Origin: Pseudomonadota bacterium
GTDB lineage: Bacteria; Pseudomonadota; Alphaproteobacteria; Acetobacterales; Acetobacteraceae
Direction of reading: 5' to 3'
DNA length: 6,794 bases
NCBI GenBank assembly: GCA_021805485.1
Contig: JAJZFF010000629.1
Span: 1 to 6,794 of the forward strand
Under the pieces are notes generated by a model. The model was not told where the DNA came from. It saw nothing but the letters and a program-made list of their open reading frames with translations, and searched no databases. Below, piece after piece: positions 6,277 to 6,794 of the stretch; positions within the stretch are counted from its first letter, which is position 1, and every line of letters begins with the position of its first letter. A program made the translations under genes and the position numbers.

Positions 6277-6794
6277 TCAGGCGACGGTGAACCCGCCATC
6301 GACCGGCAGGATCGCGCCGTTCACCATGCTGGCCGCATCCGAGAGCAGGAAGGCGATCACCGACGCCACCTCCTCCGGCTGCGCGAACCGGCGCAGCGGG
6401 ATCCGCGCCAGCATGGAGCCGGCCTTGGCGGGATCGCTCCAGGCGCGCTCGGCCATCGGCGTCAGCGTCACCACCGGGTTGACGCTGTTGGTGCGGATGC
6501 CGAACGGGCCGAGTTCCTGCGCCATCGTCATCGTCAGCGAATCGAGCGCCGCCTTGGACGCGCCATAGGCCGCGTGATCCGGCGTGCCCCAGAGGCTCGC
6601 GATCGAGGAGACGTTGACGATCGTCCCCTTCACCCCGCGGCGGATCCAGTCCCGCGCCACGACCTGGGCGACCAGCATCGGCGCCCGCGCGTTCACCGCC
6701 ATGATCCGGTCGAACATCTCGGCCGTGGTGTCGACGAACGGCGCGAGTTCGGCGATCCCGGCATTGTTGACCAGGGCATCGACCGGCAGCGCCG
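6277..6794 (-). CDS. SDR oxidoreductase, L-xylulose/dicarbonyl reductase-like, 5' end cut
   Basis: Only the last 171 residues are in the window; the Rossmann cofactor loop lies beyond the right edge, so the cofactor cannot be judged. The visible part begins ALPVDALVNNAGIAELAPF with the NNAG motif. It continues with the catalytic serine in IVNVSSIASLWGT and Tyr/Lys in YGASKAALD, then a helix with MAQELGPFGIRTNSVNP. The segment WSDPAKAGSMLARIPLRRF and the ending LPVDGGFTVA closely resemble animal and bacterial L-xylulose reductase (DCXR/carbonyl reductase) proteins. A sugar or dicarbonyl substrate is therefore plausible but unproven. A methionine at 6717 is internal, because the reading continues in frame to the edge. 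It is convergent with rnhA and not in its operon. It differs from the SDR at 2742-3506 in having the usual serine. Confidence 0.88.
   Translation of the reverse strand, partial: ALPVDALVNNAGIAELAPFVDTTAEMFDRIMAVNARAPMLVAQVVARDWIRRGVKGTIVNVSSIASLWGTPDHAAYGASKAALDSLTMTMAQELGPFGIRTNSVNPVVTLTPMAERAWSDPAKAGSMLARIPLRRFAQPEEVASVIAFLLSDAASMVNGAILPVDGGFTVA

Overview
The window reads as chromosomal DNA from a high-GC alphaproteobacterium, most likely in the Acetobacteraceae or a nearby Rhodospirillales group. This placement rests on the DnaK and GrpE sequences, strong G/C bias at third codon positions, an alphaproteobacterial-type heat-shock promoter, and the thrB-rnhA pair often seen in this class. 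The genus is inference only. I see no mobile element, CRISPR array, tRNA or rRNA. The genes are packed tightly, with several overlaps.

Layout. (1) Positions 1-2343, minus strand: grpE followed by dnaK, which is cut at the window edge after 525 residues. A bulged GC-rich hairpin and a dnaK leader lie between them. Both genes are preceded by the same CCCTTGTGC box. At grpE this box forms a good match to the alphaproteobacterial RpoH promoter, and the predicted transcript start falls on the ATG. (2) Positions 2344-2470: a divergent promoter region. It serves grpE leftward and, through an AT-rich tract and a TATAAC box, a small coiled-coil protein gene rightward (2471-2755). (3) Positions 2742-4770, minus strand: a three-gene operon made of a lipoprotein, a class I methyltransferase and a pteridine-reductase-like SDR. 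Both junctions are ATGA stop/start overlaps. The 3' end of the SDR gene overlaps the 3' end of the small gene tail to tail. (4) Positions 4827-6258, plus strand: thrB (aminoglycoside-phosphotransferase-fold homoserine kinase) overlapping rnhA (RNase HI). (5) Positions 6277-6794, minus strand: the 3' part of a second SDR resembling the L-xylulose/dicarbonyl reductase family. It is separated from rnhA by 18 bp that carry a perfect 14-bp GC palindrome.

How the genes work together. GrpE is the nucleotide exchange factor of DnaK, so the left end is a chaperone module, and its promoters suggest heat-shock control. ThrB makes O-phosphohomoserine for threonine. RnhA removes RNA from RNA-DNA hybrids and shares only transcription with thrB. 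The central lipoprotein-methyltransferase-SDR operon has no function I can name from sequence. Its SDR has pteridine-reductase-type catalytic geometry, which is the best clue.

Most of the window is ordinary core genome. The points most worth a second look are the apparently leaderless, RpoH-type grpE start, the small divergent gene with its own leaderless-looking promoter, and the uncharacterised central operon.
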